64,000 bases of DNA from Chiua virens (taxonomy: Eukaryota; Basidiomycota; Agaricomycetes; Boletales; Boletaceae): assembly GCA_019787685.1 (NCBI GenBank), contig JAHNUO010000013.1:930001-994000 (forward strand), in the 5' to 3' direction. A model generated the notes under the pieces. It was not told the origin of the DNA. It worked only from the letters and a program-made list of their open reading frames with translations, and did no database searches. How positions within the stretch are numbered: position 1 is the first letter of the stretch; every line of letters starts with the position of its first letter. A program made the position numbers and the translations under genes. This document shows, in pieces, positions 22,548-33,965 of this stretch.

Positions 22548-23136
22548 TGATCTGATTATACAACTCTGGCTCAACCCATTGTTCCATCATCACTTTTTGT
22601 TCTTCTACTTCCTTTGATCCACTAGGTATCACCTTTGATTTTGCCATCATTCTGATGGCTTTCACTTTTACCCTTTTACCTTTGTTTTGTCCAGTGCTCC
22701 CACCCTGTATGACTCCTTTTGGCCCTTCAACTCATTCAACTTTTCTTGGCCAACTCTTTGCTCTGCTCTACAAATCAGCAGTGATACTCTGTACTCCTTA
22801 GTCTTGATCTCTGCAATCTAGCTAAGTATCTCTGCTCCTCCTTGGGCTTCACCTAAGCCACCCTTCATTGCTATGACCAACATCCAGCCCCTCGGTCCAC
22901 CCCAATCACAAGGGGAAGTCTTTAGTCCTTTGGGTATGGATTCCCAACAGGACACTCTCAGCAATGCCTGAGTTCTATCTTTGTCTCACCGGTAATAATC
23001 TACTGACCAGTAACTCTCCTCGAATTCTTCAGTGCACCATGTATCAAGTGGTGGTTGTTTGAGTTATCATAGCCACTTGATACCTAGTGCTTTTGCGGCT
23101 ATGCTAGGCCCTACCCGGGACTATTGTAACAGTACT

Positions 23137-24467
23137 ACTGTAAGTGCTGAGTATTATATACAACTTTAGTTGATTATATGGAATTGGTTAAGTCTCTGCT
23201 AGAAAGAGAAAACAAGAGACAGACATCTACTCCTGCTGCATTTTATATCTTGTGCATACAAGCTGTGCAGCCTTTATAGCACAAGCCAAATATTACCTTT
23301 TGTACATACAGGAACTTGATATCATGCATGCTATTGTGCACAGGGAGTACCATGAAGCATAGTGCTTTGTGAGGGATGCTAATCGTCAGATTGGTGAAGT
23401 TCAACACACCCTCACCACTTTAGGGGTTCCTTTGTTAAAGATTCACTTAGCTGTAAGGTTCCAGTGGTTGAGCTTTCTTCTGTACCTAGTTGTTCTAACT
23501 TAGCTGACACAGATGTGGTAGAATCAGATGATTATGAATTAGTATGACTATGTTTCTCTGCTATGCTATATTGCTACAATATTTATGTTATTCAAGTATG
23601 GACTTGCAATTGTATGAACATTTTACTACTGTGGGATAATAGGTCCTCACAATGTTTCAATAAATTTGTTAATCATATTCACACAGACTCTGCTATCAAT
23701 ACCCCACATTTCCTGCATATGATCAGCCTTATGCATGTAGCCTGTTAACCTGGGCTGCATTCACATACTGGCACCATGATCAATTTATCTTAGTCCACTT
23801 TGCCTCAGAATGTATAGAGATCATTACAGGTTATAACTAACAATCATTGTGTTATTTTGCCAAGTTTTCAAGATCACCAGCATGCACATACTTGGTATGT
23901 TCCCTAGTCAAGCTTGGTTATAATGGTGGGCTTTCTGATTCTATTTCTCAACATGCCTGCCCACACAAGTTAAACTCAATGGTTCCATAGGGGCACCACA
24001 CACTCACACTTTTAAGCTGGTGCCCCCTCCTAAGCAGTCCCTCCCTTTCAACCCCTTTCATATTCTGGTCCACCCCTTCAACTTACCTCAAGCAGTACAC
24101 ACACTCCCTCTAATCCATCTCCTGCTCCTGTTCCCCTCAGTGGCCTTAACTTCACCCAGCAGCCTCCTTTCCCACTGGCTCCACAGGCCCCAATTAGCAT
24201 ATCATTTCAGGAACCTGGTCAGCCAATTCAAAGCCTTCTTGTTCCATGATCTCCAGTCCCTCATGTCCCTCACAGTCAAATCATGCCTGCCCAGGCAATT
24301 CTGGGCACCTGGCCACAGTTCAACCCCAGTACCCCTTCATTTCAAGGTGTAGGAGAAGGGTTAGGTGTTTCATCTGTAGAAGAATGACTAAGGTGAGCAG
24401 CCAACTTGATCCAGGTTAGTTGCCATCTGATAACAATCTGCACTTCATACTAAGTCATATTTTACAG
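23137..24467. other. Unassigned, possibly the target gene of Gypsy-A
   Basis: Plus-strand frames show scattered coding-like pieces: VDYMELVKSLLEREN near 23175-23220, and a Ser/Pro-rich stretch at 24020-24350. None match a family I know. If joined to 14240-14362 across the Gypsy-A insertion they might be one eroded gene. Nothing else was identified. Confidence 0.25.
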
Positions 24468-24475
24468 GTCACAGG

Positions 24476-25257
24476 TAGGGATCTGCATGGGTATACCCAT
24501 GGGTATCTGTGGTCTTACCCATACCTATACCCACCAAAAATGATACCCATGGGTATGGGTATGGGTAAACCCATATGTACCCTCACTTAAGCAGCATTTT
24601 GAAGTCCACACTTGTTGAAACTTTCCAACTTGGTTTTTGACATGAGAATCAGGTTTAGTAATATAGACATGGAATGTAGCATTGACACATAGTTGCATAT
24701 GAGCACTTAGGCCAAAGGAATCCACCCTGAAATGAATGAGATATAAGCATTTTGAAATGACATGTCATACTGATATCTCTAAATCTTTTATCTAGGTCAT
24801 TGATTGTAGTATCATTGATAATGTAGAAGTCATGCTTTGCCATACAAGGATGAATTGTCCTACATTCTTAGGGCAACTGAATGGTCCTTAAATCATGATG
24901 ATTGGTCTACAACTAGAAACAGGCACAATGTGAGTATTTCTTAATGACATGTCAGTTTAAAAGGTCAGTCACAAACTATCAAGAGATATTGAAGGGCTAG
25001 AATTATGTAGTAGTATTAGTATATCACAAAGACTTTATTACACTTAATTTTACACTAACTTTGCTAACTTTTGGATACTTATATTTACTCTATAACCTTT
25101 TTTTTTGGCTGGCTTCTGATACCCATGAAATACCTACCATATCCATGTAGTGGGTATGGGTATAGATATGGGGTATCCAAAGTCCAATCCACACCCATAC
25201 CTACATTGTACCCAACCCACAACCCATGTGGGTTAGCTGTACCCATCCAGTTGCCTA
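24476..25257. mobile_element. MITE-2 (hAT-like, 782 bp)
   Basis: Ends TAGGGATCTGCATGGGTA and, inverted, TAGGCAACTGGATGGGTA (15 of 18 positions agree). Flanked by GTCACAGG (24468-24475) and GTCATAGG (25258-25265), an 8-bp duplication with one change. Dense GGGTAT/ATACCC words fill the first ~100 and last ~130 bp. No transposase frame. Confidence 0.75.
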
Positions 25258-25265
25258 GTCATAGG

Positions 25266-26679
25266 TAGCAAAAAGGATGTCCTCAAAACACACCAAAGCC
25301 AGGGAAATAGTCAGGCACTCCCATCTCAAGACTGCCTTTAGTCTTTTGGTAATCAGTTATACTCTACTGCTTACTGTTCATGTATGGCTTCACCTCAGAC
25401 CTTATCGCATGTTGGATCACTCACATTAAGCTCCTTTCTCTATCTCTTCTCTGAAGATGATGGTAATCTGGTCATGAAAAGTATAGACTGGTCAAACATA
25501 TCAATATATAACAAGGAAACTCAAGAGATTTTGAAGACCATGCATATTACCATCCTTTGTGAAATGATCACAGAGGTCAGTTGGCCGCATAGTAGTCATG
25601 CCAATAGTGACCATAATATTTGGAGGCAAACATTTCATGAGTCATTCCAGGAAGTGTGCTGAAAGCTTTCAAAGTGTGAGTGCTATGATATGTGCAATAC
25701 AAACAATCAAACTACCCAATAGTAGAATGACCTTGACAAGGGATATTGTGAAATACATGTACTTGCTTAGGTCAATTACAAATGTTTGCTTGACATTAGC
25801 ATCAGAAGCCAGAAAATATGCTGCATTCTTTTTTGTTCCTCTTGATACTGTCAGATGAAGTGATCTGTAGCAATTCTCTGAGTGGAAAATTAGCAAGTAC
25901 AATCACATCATTGTGCCCTCAGAGCCCTAGCACTTTTTCATGCATCAGCATAATGATGAACATCAAATTGTTTACTGGCTTAGAAATGAGCATCTTGACC
26001 AATTCCATCTCTATTTTTGATATATGCATTCAAGTTTACCTCTTCTGTCTCCCTATCATAACCCTAGCATCCAGATAACACCAACTTATACGTATGTACA
26101 CATTCTCTGCCACTATGCTTGCTTGTGCCCTTGAGTATGAATCTATCTTTTGCACACTCAAGGAATGTAATTTTTGCTGACAGTAGGTTACATATTTCTG
26201 TTCACTTATGATTACAGGAACAGGCCTTTATCCCTTCTGTCAAGGATCTCTCCTAGTATGAATTACAGCCTATGTACACAAGCACTAGGCTATCTTGCAG
26301 TGCATTGCCTGTTAGACCTGTCTCACCTGGGAGGTCTGGTTACACTGACATAGATAGACAAATGTCATGGTACCATTAATGTAGTTTCATGTAGTCTTGT
26401 ATGTACAATGTGTAGATGACTCAGTGAGCTCATGTTCTTTGTAGCAATTATTCATGTTCATCACAACTTATCAATGGGTTGATGGATTAAGTCTGATCAG
26501 ATTGTGTAATAACATCTTATTGGAGGACAAGTCTAATCTGACTGTATTGTTACAAGAGTTGGGGCTCTGGGTTTATGATATATACATATGCTGCCATAAT
26601 AGATCTCAGACAAGGCATTTGGTAGCCAACAGTTTTGAGGTCATGACAGGTACATACCTGCTCTCAGTTCTCAGATGTT
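25266..26679. other. Unassigned interval
   Basis: Short frames on both strands (such as 25384-25662 plus and 25669-25902 minus) have no recognisable motif. CpG-poor. No RNA gene or repeat recognised. Confidence 0.25.
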
Positions 26680-26928
26680 TGTACCCTTCAGTCTAAATAT
26701 TAGTTTTACCTTCTATTCTATCCAAATTCCATAAGACCTTGAAGGTCTCAATATCCGCTCAACTTCACTTTGGTGTTAAGGCTTACCTTCAACCTTCTGA
26801 CCTCCATTTCCCAAAGTCTGGGACAGACTCTTGACAAGGGTGCACCATATATGGTGAAGCCAAGTCCCTCCAACAAGAGATAACTCTAGAGTTCCAGACT
26901 TCATACCTGGAGTAGAATGAACTCAACA
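26680..26928 (-). repeat. LTR-Y fragment
   Basis: Matches the right part of the complete inverted LTR-Y at 47844-48406, from AATATTAGTTTTACCTTCTA to the LTR end CTCAACA at 26928. The left half is absent. Confidence 0.72.
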
Positions 26929-27079
26929 GTATATTCAGACTTCCACTTGTTACTAGTGACTGAACATGGCTATGTGTATAACCAGATCCAAAACCTGTAC
27001 TGAAAACACACAACCTCTATTCCCACACTTCAACCCTCTTATACTATTTAGAAGCACTCATCAAGGTCCAGAACTTGTT

Positions 27080-27545
27080 GAGTAGTTCTAAACCTGTTCC
27101 TCCAGATGTGCCCCTTCTGCTTTCACAGCAGCTCCAATACTGCAAACTCCTACTCCAGGAGCACACATTATAGAGCATGCATTTGAAGGATGACTAGGAT
27201 CTCTATCCAAACTCTCTGAAGAACCCATCACTGCACCACAGAATGTGTTTGATGATAATGACCTAAATGATCTGGACTACCCTTGAGATGATGATCCTGG
27301 TTTTGACCACACCTCCAACCATAATTCATATCACTCAGAGAGTGAGGCTGAGAATATTCTTGGACAGCTTGCCAATGCTATTTGTGACCTCACCTATTCC
27401 TTCTGTTGCCCTCTCTCTGACTCCTTTCCTTGCACTAAGGTCTGGAACCAGACCAGTTTGATGGGATTAACCCCTGCAAACTCTGAGTCTTCCAGGTCCA
27501 ATGTGAATTAAACTTCCAAACTCACCCTGATGCTTTTCATTCCAC
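27080..27545 (+). pseudogene. Gypsy-C gag fragment
   Basis: An acidic stretch (DDNDLNDLDYP) leads to ENILGQLANAICDL and then EPDQFDGINPCKL with VQCELNFQTHPDAFHS, the conserved 'PDxFDGxDPxKL…FxxQCxLNF' block of basidiomycete Gypsy capsids. It then joins directly to protease sequence, so the capsid C-terminus and zinc knuckle are deleted. Several stops. Confidence 0.7.
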
Positions 27546-28137
27546 CATTACTCAAGGGATCAACCTCTCCATACATTTCAAACCCAATGATATTACTCGG
27601 ACAACTTTCCACATCACCCTGTTGGATGGATTGTGTTCCCTTTCTCTAGAACATAACTGGCTAACTTGCCACAATCTGTTAATTGATTGGGTTTGTAGCA
27701 GTATCTCATTCTGCATACCTGAACACACCAGTCCAACACCTCCAAGCTTATCTCTGCAGCCCCCAGACTTACCTTCTCTGGCTAATATCACTACTTCAAT
27801 ACACCATGTTTCTTTGAGTGAACAGCCCCTCCCATTGTGCTTATCAATGGACCTGCTTTTGTGTTGGCCTGTCACCTTGAGAGTTCAGTACAATTTCACC
27901 TGCAACTCTGTTCCCAGGAAACTGAGCTCTACTCAGTCTCTGCTTCCCCTGAAACCCCTGTTGATCTCTTCTCTATTCCTCCACTGGCTTGAATACCATA
28001 ACTTCACTGGTGTGTTCAGTAAGAGTACAGCATCCATGCTTGCTCCATACAGTGAGCACAACCTCAAGATCAACTTAGAGAAAGGTATCTCCCCTCTACT
28101 AGGAACTACTACCTATTCCCTCTCTCTCTCTGCACCG
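27546..28137 (+). pseudogene. Gypsy-C protease and RT linker
   Basis: The segment ITLLDGLCSLSLEHNWLTCH followed by LIDWVCSSISF is the C-terminal part of the aspartic protease (the family reads '…LGHNWLxxYNPxIDW'). The linker HNFTGVFSKSTASMLAPYSE and INLEKGISPLLGTT is the N-terminal RT entry common to this clade. Open from 27622 to 28137. The protease active-site half (DSG) lies in the deleted region. Confidence 0.78.
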
Positions 28138-29880
28138 TGACTTGGGTCCATCCAGACATTCCTCAATGAGCTCTTGCTATGGGCTTCATCTACCCTTCCT
28201 TCTCAGCTCATGCTACTCCAGTTCTCTTTGTCTACAAGAACAGTTCACTCTGCCTTTGGATTGACTTCTGACACCTCAATAAGATTACAAAGAAAAACTG
28301 CTACCCACTTCCCCACATCTCTAATCTCCTTGATACTCCAAGCAATGCAAAGATTTACACCAAAATGAACCTCCAGCATGCTTATCACCTAGTCTGTATT
28401 ATTGAGAGAGGTAAATGGAAGACTTCATTTTGCACACTACAGATTTTATGAATGGCTTGTCCAATGCCCCTGTGGCTTTCTAACAGTTTGTCAATACCAT
28501 CTTCAATGATCTACTAGATGTCTGTGTTAGTCTATTTGGACAACATTTTTATCTACTCAACAGATAAAGTTTCCCACCAGGAGCATGTCCAAGAGGTTTT
28601 CCAAAGACTCTGTAAAAAACAACCTTTATGTCAAACCTGAAAAATGCAAATGGTCTACAGACTCTACCAAGTATGTATCTCAGGTACCAGTAGTGTTTTA
28701 AAGTCTGGTCCAGTCTGGTTTTCCACAGTCCAGATGAGAAACTGGACAAAGACAGGTACTAGAAAGGTCCTGGACCCTTGCAACTGCAACTGGTTACAAC
28801 TAGTTGTGTATGAAACAGGTCTTTTGACCCTGTTTCATGGGAACCATGATTAGTCATGGTAGAATTAAATATACAATGGACCCCTGTCTACCTACCAACC
28901 CTTGGATCATAAGATTTGGATCACAGGATCAAATGATATGACCATTTCCAGGTAGCATGTTAGTCAGAGGGGATCTCAACTCAGTTTTTATTGTAGAAAT
29001 TCAAATAAAATCCTAAAACTCTAGAAATATTGTGGGAAGTACCCATAGATAGGAGCTAAAGACTGGTCCTTTAGTGGACCAGTCTTTTACTTTTTCAAAA
29101 TCAAGGCAACTGGCAACTGAACTAGTAGATGCAACCACAACTGCAGTCCAGTTGCCTACCAGTCCAGTTCAGTCCAGTTGCCAGTCTTTTGAGCAGTCCT
29201 AGATCAGACTTTGAAACACTAGGTACCAGTCTCTCCCTCTGGTCTCTCCATGTCCCTGGAGAAAGTCAAATCTATTCAAGACTGGCCCAAACCTTGTAAG
29301 GTTAAGGACATTTAGCCCTTCCTCAGTTTTGCAAATTTCTACTGATGTTTCATCTCTAATTACTTCAACATTGTTATTCCTCTGACTTGCCTAACTCACA
29401 AAGGCACTCCATGGAACTTCAGTGATGACTGCTACTCCACTTTCCAGAACCTTAAGGGTACTTTGATCTCCACACCTATCTTGACTCATTGGGTCACTGA
29501 CACTCCCCTCAATATTGACACTAACACTCTGACTAGCTATCACTGGCATTCTCTTCATCCATTGCTCCAATAATGAAGTCTGGCCTATTGCATACTATTC
29601 CTGGATATTGTCTTCTCCAGAGCTCAACTATGACACTCATGACAAGGAACTTCTTGCTATACATAAAGCATTCCTAACCTGGAGACTAGTGTCCTCAAAG
29701 GCTCTAGCACTCTGGTTGATGCCATCACTGACCACAAAAACCTTGAATACTTTTTTACTACCAAAGTCTTGACTTGGCAAGAAGCTCACTGGTCAGGGTT
29801 TCTTGCCCAATTCAATATAATTATTTGTTTCCAACCTAGACACCTCAGAGTAAAACCTGATGCCCTCACTTGATGATAGG
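28138..29880 (+). pseudogene. Gypsy-C RT and RNase H, split by MITE-1
   Basis: RT reads FIYPSFSAHATPVLFVYKNS, KMNLQHAYHLVCIIERG, then the catalytic box as VYLDNIFIYS (YLDD with the second Asp now Asn). CKWSTDSTKY leads to the MITE at 28691. After it come LSMSPEKVKSIQDWP, FLSFANFYRCFISNYF, GTPWNFSD and the RNase H part (NYDTHDKELLAIHKAFLTW). Frameshifts at ~28450 and ~29570 and several stops. Copies RNA to DNA and removes the RNA strand in an intact element. Confidence 0.82.
28691..29221. mobile_element. MITE-1 copy 5 (531 bp)
   Basis: TAGTGTTTTAAAGTCTGG…GACTTTGAAACACTA with a perfect 8-bp duplication GGTACCAG (28683-28690 and 29222-29229). Excision would rejoin the Gypsy-C RT frame. Same subtype as copies 2 and 4. 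Confidence 0.95.
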
Positions 29881-29984
29881 ATGTCTATCCCAAAGAGGGG
29901 GATAGAGACTCCACTCATGTCAATTCTCATAACTTCAGACCCATTTTTACCCAAGAATAGCTCATGTTTCCCCTTAGAGCTATA

Positions 29985-31200
29985 TACATGTCCTGCTGCT
30001 CCAGTACTCTGAGCAAGCACCCTCTTCAACCTTGAAGCCCTTTACAATGATATCTTCTCCACTCTTCCCTCCATTTCTCTGGCCACAGTACACATGTCTG
30101 AGTCCAAATCCTTGGAGTCATGTTGGAATGTCAATTGAGATAAATTATAACACCTAGACAATTGTATCTATGTCCCTGAGTCCAATGATCTCCAACTCCA
30201 AGTACTCTGTTATAAACATGACCATCCACTGTCTAGACACTTTAGACAAAACTCCACTTTGGAATTTATTTGCTGCAAATACACTTGGCCTGGAATTAGA
30301 ACATTTGTCAAAGAGTATATCTCCCCTGTACCTCCTGTGCTCATACAAAACTTCCAAGACATAAGCCACATAGATTACTAAAACAACTCCCTATTCCTGA
30401 ATGTCCCTAGTACTCCATATCAATAGACTTCATTGAATAGCTTCCTCCATCCTCCAGTTACACCACCAGCCTGGTTGTAGTAGACCGCCTGTCAAAACAG
30501 TGCATCTTCATCTCCACCTACAATATGATAACATCCCCAGACCTAGCTAAGCTGTTCCTTCTCTATTTCTTGAAACACAGAGTGCCTTTCTATATCACAT
30601 TCAATCATGTGGATCAGAATTTATGTTATACTTCTTTGGGTCTCTTGGAAAGGCCTTGGATATCTAGCTCCAGTTATTACCCAGAAGGAGATGGCCAGAC
30701 AAAGCATATACCAGACCTTAGAACAATACCTCTGAGTTTACTGTAACTATCAACAGGACAACTGGTCCAACCTCCTGCTCCTTGTGGAGTTCTCATACAA
30801 CAATGGTCCAAGTGCCACTATCAGTGTCTCTTCATTCTTTGCCAACAAGAACTACCACCCAAACATCTCCATTTACCCTGAAAGGGACATGACATCTGCA
30901 TGTGCATGCAAATACTCTGTTGATATCAACTCACTCCACCAATTCCTCTGAGAGGAAATGGACCATGCTTAAGAGTGATACCAAGGACCTGCTAATGCCA
31001 AGCAAACTCTGGCTCTGGACTTCACAGTCAGGGATCATGTATTCATCCAGGCTAAGTACTTCAGAACTACTTTTCCCTCTGAGAAACTCTCTGACAAGAA
31101 TCTAGGGCCATACAACATCATCACCCAAGCTAGAACTCATTCCTTCATGCTCTGTCTCACTGACTCCATGAAATTGATACACCTAGTGTTCTGTGTCTCT
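29985..31200 (+). pseudogene. Gypsy-C integrase
   Basis: The zinc-binding segment (HDHPLSRHFRQ…KEYISPVPPV; Cys pairs partly lost) is followed by core remnants. The most legible piece is NLLLLVEFSYNNGPSATISVS, then SFFANKNYHPNISIYPERD, and later LALDFTVRDHVFIQAKYF and KLSDKNLGPYNI. At least ten stops or frameshifts. Compared with Gypsy-A it is more eroded. Confidence 0.75.
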
Positions 31201-31229
31201 CAATTAGAACCTTGCATTCCCAATACCAT

Positions 31230-31500
31230 ATCAAACCATGTTAATCCCCACCATCTCTGATTGAAGTAAACAGTGAACTGTAGCAGGAGATCTGTGAAAT
31301 CCTTGACTCCAAAATAGATCAATGAAGGAAGAATTGCAAGGTATTGTACTTGGTACAATGGGCAAGTAATGAAGGAACTAATGAAGAAATTTCTTGGTTG
31401 TTGGCTACTAAACTTGGGCACACCCCTGAAATTGTTAAAGAGTTCCATCTCTGATACCTGGATAAACCTGGACCTTACTCCACATAATGATGAACAATTA
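31230..31500 (+). pseudogene. Gypsy-C chromodomain
   Basis: A chromodomain-like order can be read across two frames: KNCKVLYLVQWAGYEGTNEE, then a WLLATELGHTPEIVKEFH segment and RYPDKPGP-like end near 31465. This matches the 'V(K/Q)WxGY…EFHxxYPxKPGP' tail of this Gypsy clade. The frame changes near 31365. Confidence 0.7.
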
Positions 31501-31589
31501 TCATTAATAAGAAAATGTTTTATCTACTCTTTTCCTTTAGCCAAATTGTCCCTCAACCTATCTACATTCTCCTTGTTGTGAAACTTCTT

Positions 31590-32400
31590 CTTCTGCCCCA
31601 ACTCTGCCACCTCCACCTCTGCTCTGACCATCACATCAGTATCCTCCAACTCCAACTCCAACTCTAACTCTGGTGACTACTTCCCATGCATATCCTCTTT
31701 CTTCAAATGGGCCAACTCCTCTATCCAGTCTGCCATCTCTCTGCCTGCACTGTCAAACAGTCTAGCTACTTGATCCACATCTTGAAGATGGTAGTAATCT
31801 TCTTCCAGATTGCCACCATCTCTGAGTTCCTGGTGCACTCCCCATAGCTCTGGTCCCTGCTCAGCCCTGCTTCCACCACCTCCATGGATGCTGACCTTGT
31901 CTTCTTCTTCCTTGGTCCCTCATTGTCATCTGTGCATTTCCTCTGCTTCTTGTCTGGTTGCTCCTCTCCTAGGAGCTCATATTTTAGCTTGCCTTTCTGA
32001 CAAGCCTTACAGGCCTAACCCTTCTTTCCTTCTCCAGGAACACACTCAATCCCTGCCACTATGCATTTTGTGCATGGCTCCCTCTTCCTCCCCTTCCCCT
32101 TGCCCTTGTCCCTTGAAGCACTTTGCTCTGCTAGGATCTCCTCAGCCTGCCAACCCCATTAGCTTGAGCCACTTGAACTGACAATGACTCACTCTCCTCT
32201 TGGCCTCCTTCTCAGCCTCCTTGAGTCACTTTTCCTCCACAATCTTCTCTGCCTTCTCTGCCTTCTGCCATGCCTCCTTTATTTTCTTTACTCCTCCTCC
32301 TTCTTCTGTGCTTTCACATGTCAATACTGCTCTGGCACCTTCACCTCAAATAGCTTATCACTGTTATTGTCAACCTCCTTGACATTGCTCCATTGCTTAA
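31590..32400 (-). pseudogene. GAL4-like Zn2Cys6 coding relic, antisense in Gypsy-C
   Basis: Read on the minus strand: a Lys/Glu-rich helical N-part (KAQKKEEE…), then KGKGRKREPCTKCIVAGIEC…CKACQKGKLKY at about 31980-32075. Spacing is C-x2-C-x6-C-x9-C-x2-C-x6-Y, the fungal binuclear Zn2Cys6 pattern with the sixth Cys changed to Tyr (TGT to TAT). A basic KKQRK…RKKKTRS tail and a helix with MVAIWKKITTIF follow. Stops at KKG-stop-A, near the N-part and after MWIK show decay. It resembles charged Zn2Cys6 proteins repeated in mushroom genomes. Possibly a captured host gene or an antisense accessory ORF. Confidence 0.6.
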
Positions 32401-32588
32401 TGTTATTGATATAAAACATGGTAGAGATTGGAAGTTAAGAAGTGAAAGCATGCCCCAAACTTATGTGGGGAACTCCACATCTAAGTCTGAATTTGAAGTC
32501 CAACAAATTTACTTTGACCTTGCTTTGCTTTTACAACTATTGTTTCTTGCTTATGGCCTTCAGGGGTTCAGGCCTAAAGAGAGAATGT

Positions 32589-32822
32589 TGTTATATTCTC
32601 TATTTTTTACCAGTCCAACTTTGGGGTCTCCAGGTTAACTCTTTTACAACTCTGGTACAATCTTTCTCTGAGTACAACTCCTGATCTCTGGACATTTTAC
32701 TTAGAACCTTCTCATTCATTCAATTCATTTTGTCCCCTTCTGTACTAGTTTCTCATTCGAAACATTCTTGAATCCTGTGTCTTGCTTAATAGCATAGCTC
32801 TGGCCTCTGTACATGCCTGAGC
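32589..32822 (-). repeat. LTR-Y fragment
   Basis: Reads TGTTATATTCTCTATTTTTT… and aligns with the first ~230 bp of inverted LTR-Y at 47844. The remainder is missing; the Gypsy-C purine tract follows at once. Confidence 0.72.
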
Positions 32823-32844
32823 TTTGATTATACTGAGGGGGTGA

Positions 32845-33460
32845 TGTTATGATTTATTGTTTCACTCTTCTTCTTTGCTTTGTTTTCACTGTGCGCACCT
32901 ATGCTTATACTTCACCCTGCTATATTCATCTTTGCTCTTTGCCTACATATGCTGTATTGTGTCCCACATATGTGTTCCTTATCACTGACATATCTAGTTC
33001 TATTTATATTGTTCTGCCTATTCCACTCCACATCTACTTTCACCATACATTAGTCATTTTACCTTTGTCATCATCCAATGCCTTTGCACTGTATAGATCC
33101 CCTATGTTTTCTTGTTGCAGTTCTGCTCTTCTTGGAACACCCTTTGCCCTACTTCACACAATGTACATAAACTCTCAATGATACTCCTGTATTCTATTGC
33201 ATTGACCAATATCTTTGCTCCTTGACCACCACTCCTCAAGTGAAATACCTCATTGGTTCAGGTATAGATTCTCAAAAGCATACCTCAGTAATGCATCAGT
33301 TACTTTTGTCTCATTAGTAGCCTACACTAGCTAACTCAACCCTCAGCCTTAACCATAGCCCTGTGACCCTTTATCCCTCTGTGGTGATTCTTAGAGTTAT
33401 CACAGCCATAGAGATCTTGATCTGAGTCTACACTGAGCTCTACCTGGGACTATTGTAACA
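32845..33460 (+). repeat. 3' LTR of Gypsy-C
   Basis: Preceded by the purine tract GAGGGGGTGA, it starts TGTTATGATTTATTG and ends GGGACTATTGTAACA. It shares both ends and scattered blocks with LTR-A but diverges in the middle and lacks the TAGTCTTGATCT word. Confidence 0.8.
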
Positions 33461-33580
33461 GGAGCTAGGTAGCTTAAAAATGCCCAATTGTTTCAATTAC
33501 TTCACATAGGAGCATGGAAACAATGAAGAGAGTGAATAAAGTAAAAAACTGACAGATAATCAGGATAAACAAAACATGGA

Positions 33581-33872
33581 GTTACAACCGAGTAACTACA
33601 ATTTATGTATATACTTGGAGAAACAGAAGGATTAGTTCCAGAGTAGAAAGATGAGTAACATGGAGAAAAGGAGGATGACTAAATGTAAGTAATACAGATA
33701 ATTGGGAAACTATATAACCAGAGGTGATTCAGGCACTAAGGAAGCCAGAGCTGTGCTCATATGCAAGACATAGGTTTATGTACTAAAGTGAAAAGAGGAA
33801 CATATATATGTAATGGAAGTCTGGTGTCACAGAGTTGTGTCTGGAGAAATGGAGACAGAGTGGTATATGACA
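33581..33872 (+). repeat. LTR-X fragment
   Basis: Matches the 3' half of LTR-X (GAGTAACTACAATTTATG…GTATATGACA). Confidence 0.75.
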
Positions 33873-33965
33873 GATGTTAACTCTGGGTTGTTCTCCCTCA
33901 GGACACAACTCTGTGACTCGGATTTCTATTACACATATATGTTATTCCATTCATTTTAGTATATA
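33873..33965 (-). repeat. Inverted LTR-X fragment abutting a direct one
   Basis: TTAACTCTGGGTTGTTCTCC… aligns with plus-strand 1226-1320, that is, inverted LTR-X. It touches the LTR-X end at 33872, producing a fold-back. Confidence 0.7.

Larger units (their letters stand above)
14368..23131 (+). mobile_element. Gypsy-A, whole Ty3/Gypsy insertion
   Basis: The insertion is bounded by GTACT at 14363-14367 and 23132-23136. It contains a 5' LTR truncated on its right, gag zinc knuckle, protease, RT, RNase H, integrase, chromodomain, a 3' zinc-knuckle ORF and the 3' LTR. Secondary insertions are a solo LTR-A (18332-19081), MITE-1 (19509-20014) and a two-level LTR nest in the 3' LTR. A deletion near 14823 fused the 5' LTR to the gag C-terminus and removed the primer site and most of gag. 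Chromodomain-bearing Gypsy elements are a known clade. The element is dead by many stops. Confidence 0.93.
21153..23131 (+). repeat. 3' LTR of Gypsy-A with nested LTRs
   Basis: LTR-A starting TATTATGATTCATT (initial TG changed to TA) just after the purine-rich TCAGGGGGTAAT. It is interrupted at 21306 by an inverted solo LTR-A, resumes at 22553 and ends ATTGTAACA at 23131. TAGTCTTGATCT is at 22799-22810. Confidence 0.92.
27080..33460 (+). mobile_element. Gypsy-C, 5'-truncated chromovirus
   Basis: Contains part of gag, protease, RT (interrupted by MITE-1), RNase H, integrase, chromodomain, a 3' segment with an opposite-strand coding relic, a purine tract (ACTGAGGGGGTG) and the 3' LTR. No 5' LTR or target duplication was found. 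It is a different family from Gypsy-A by protein sequence, though its LTR shares the …GGGACTATTGTAACA end. Confidence 0.85.

Noticed and set aside
31810..32414. Plus-strand Ser/Pro/Leu-rich frames downstream of Gypsy-C pol, possibly an env-like protein
   Set aside because: They are the mirror of the Lys/Glu-rich Zn2Cys6 relic on the minus strand, which has the interpretable motif.
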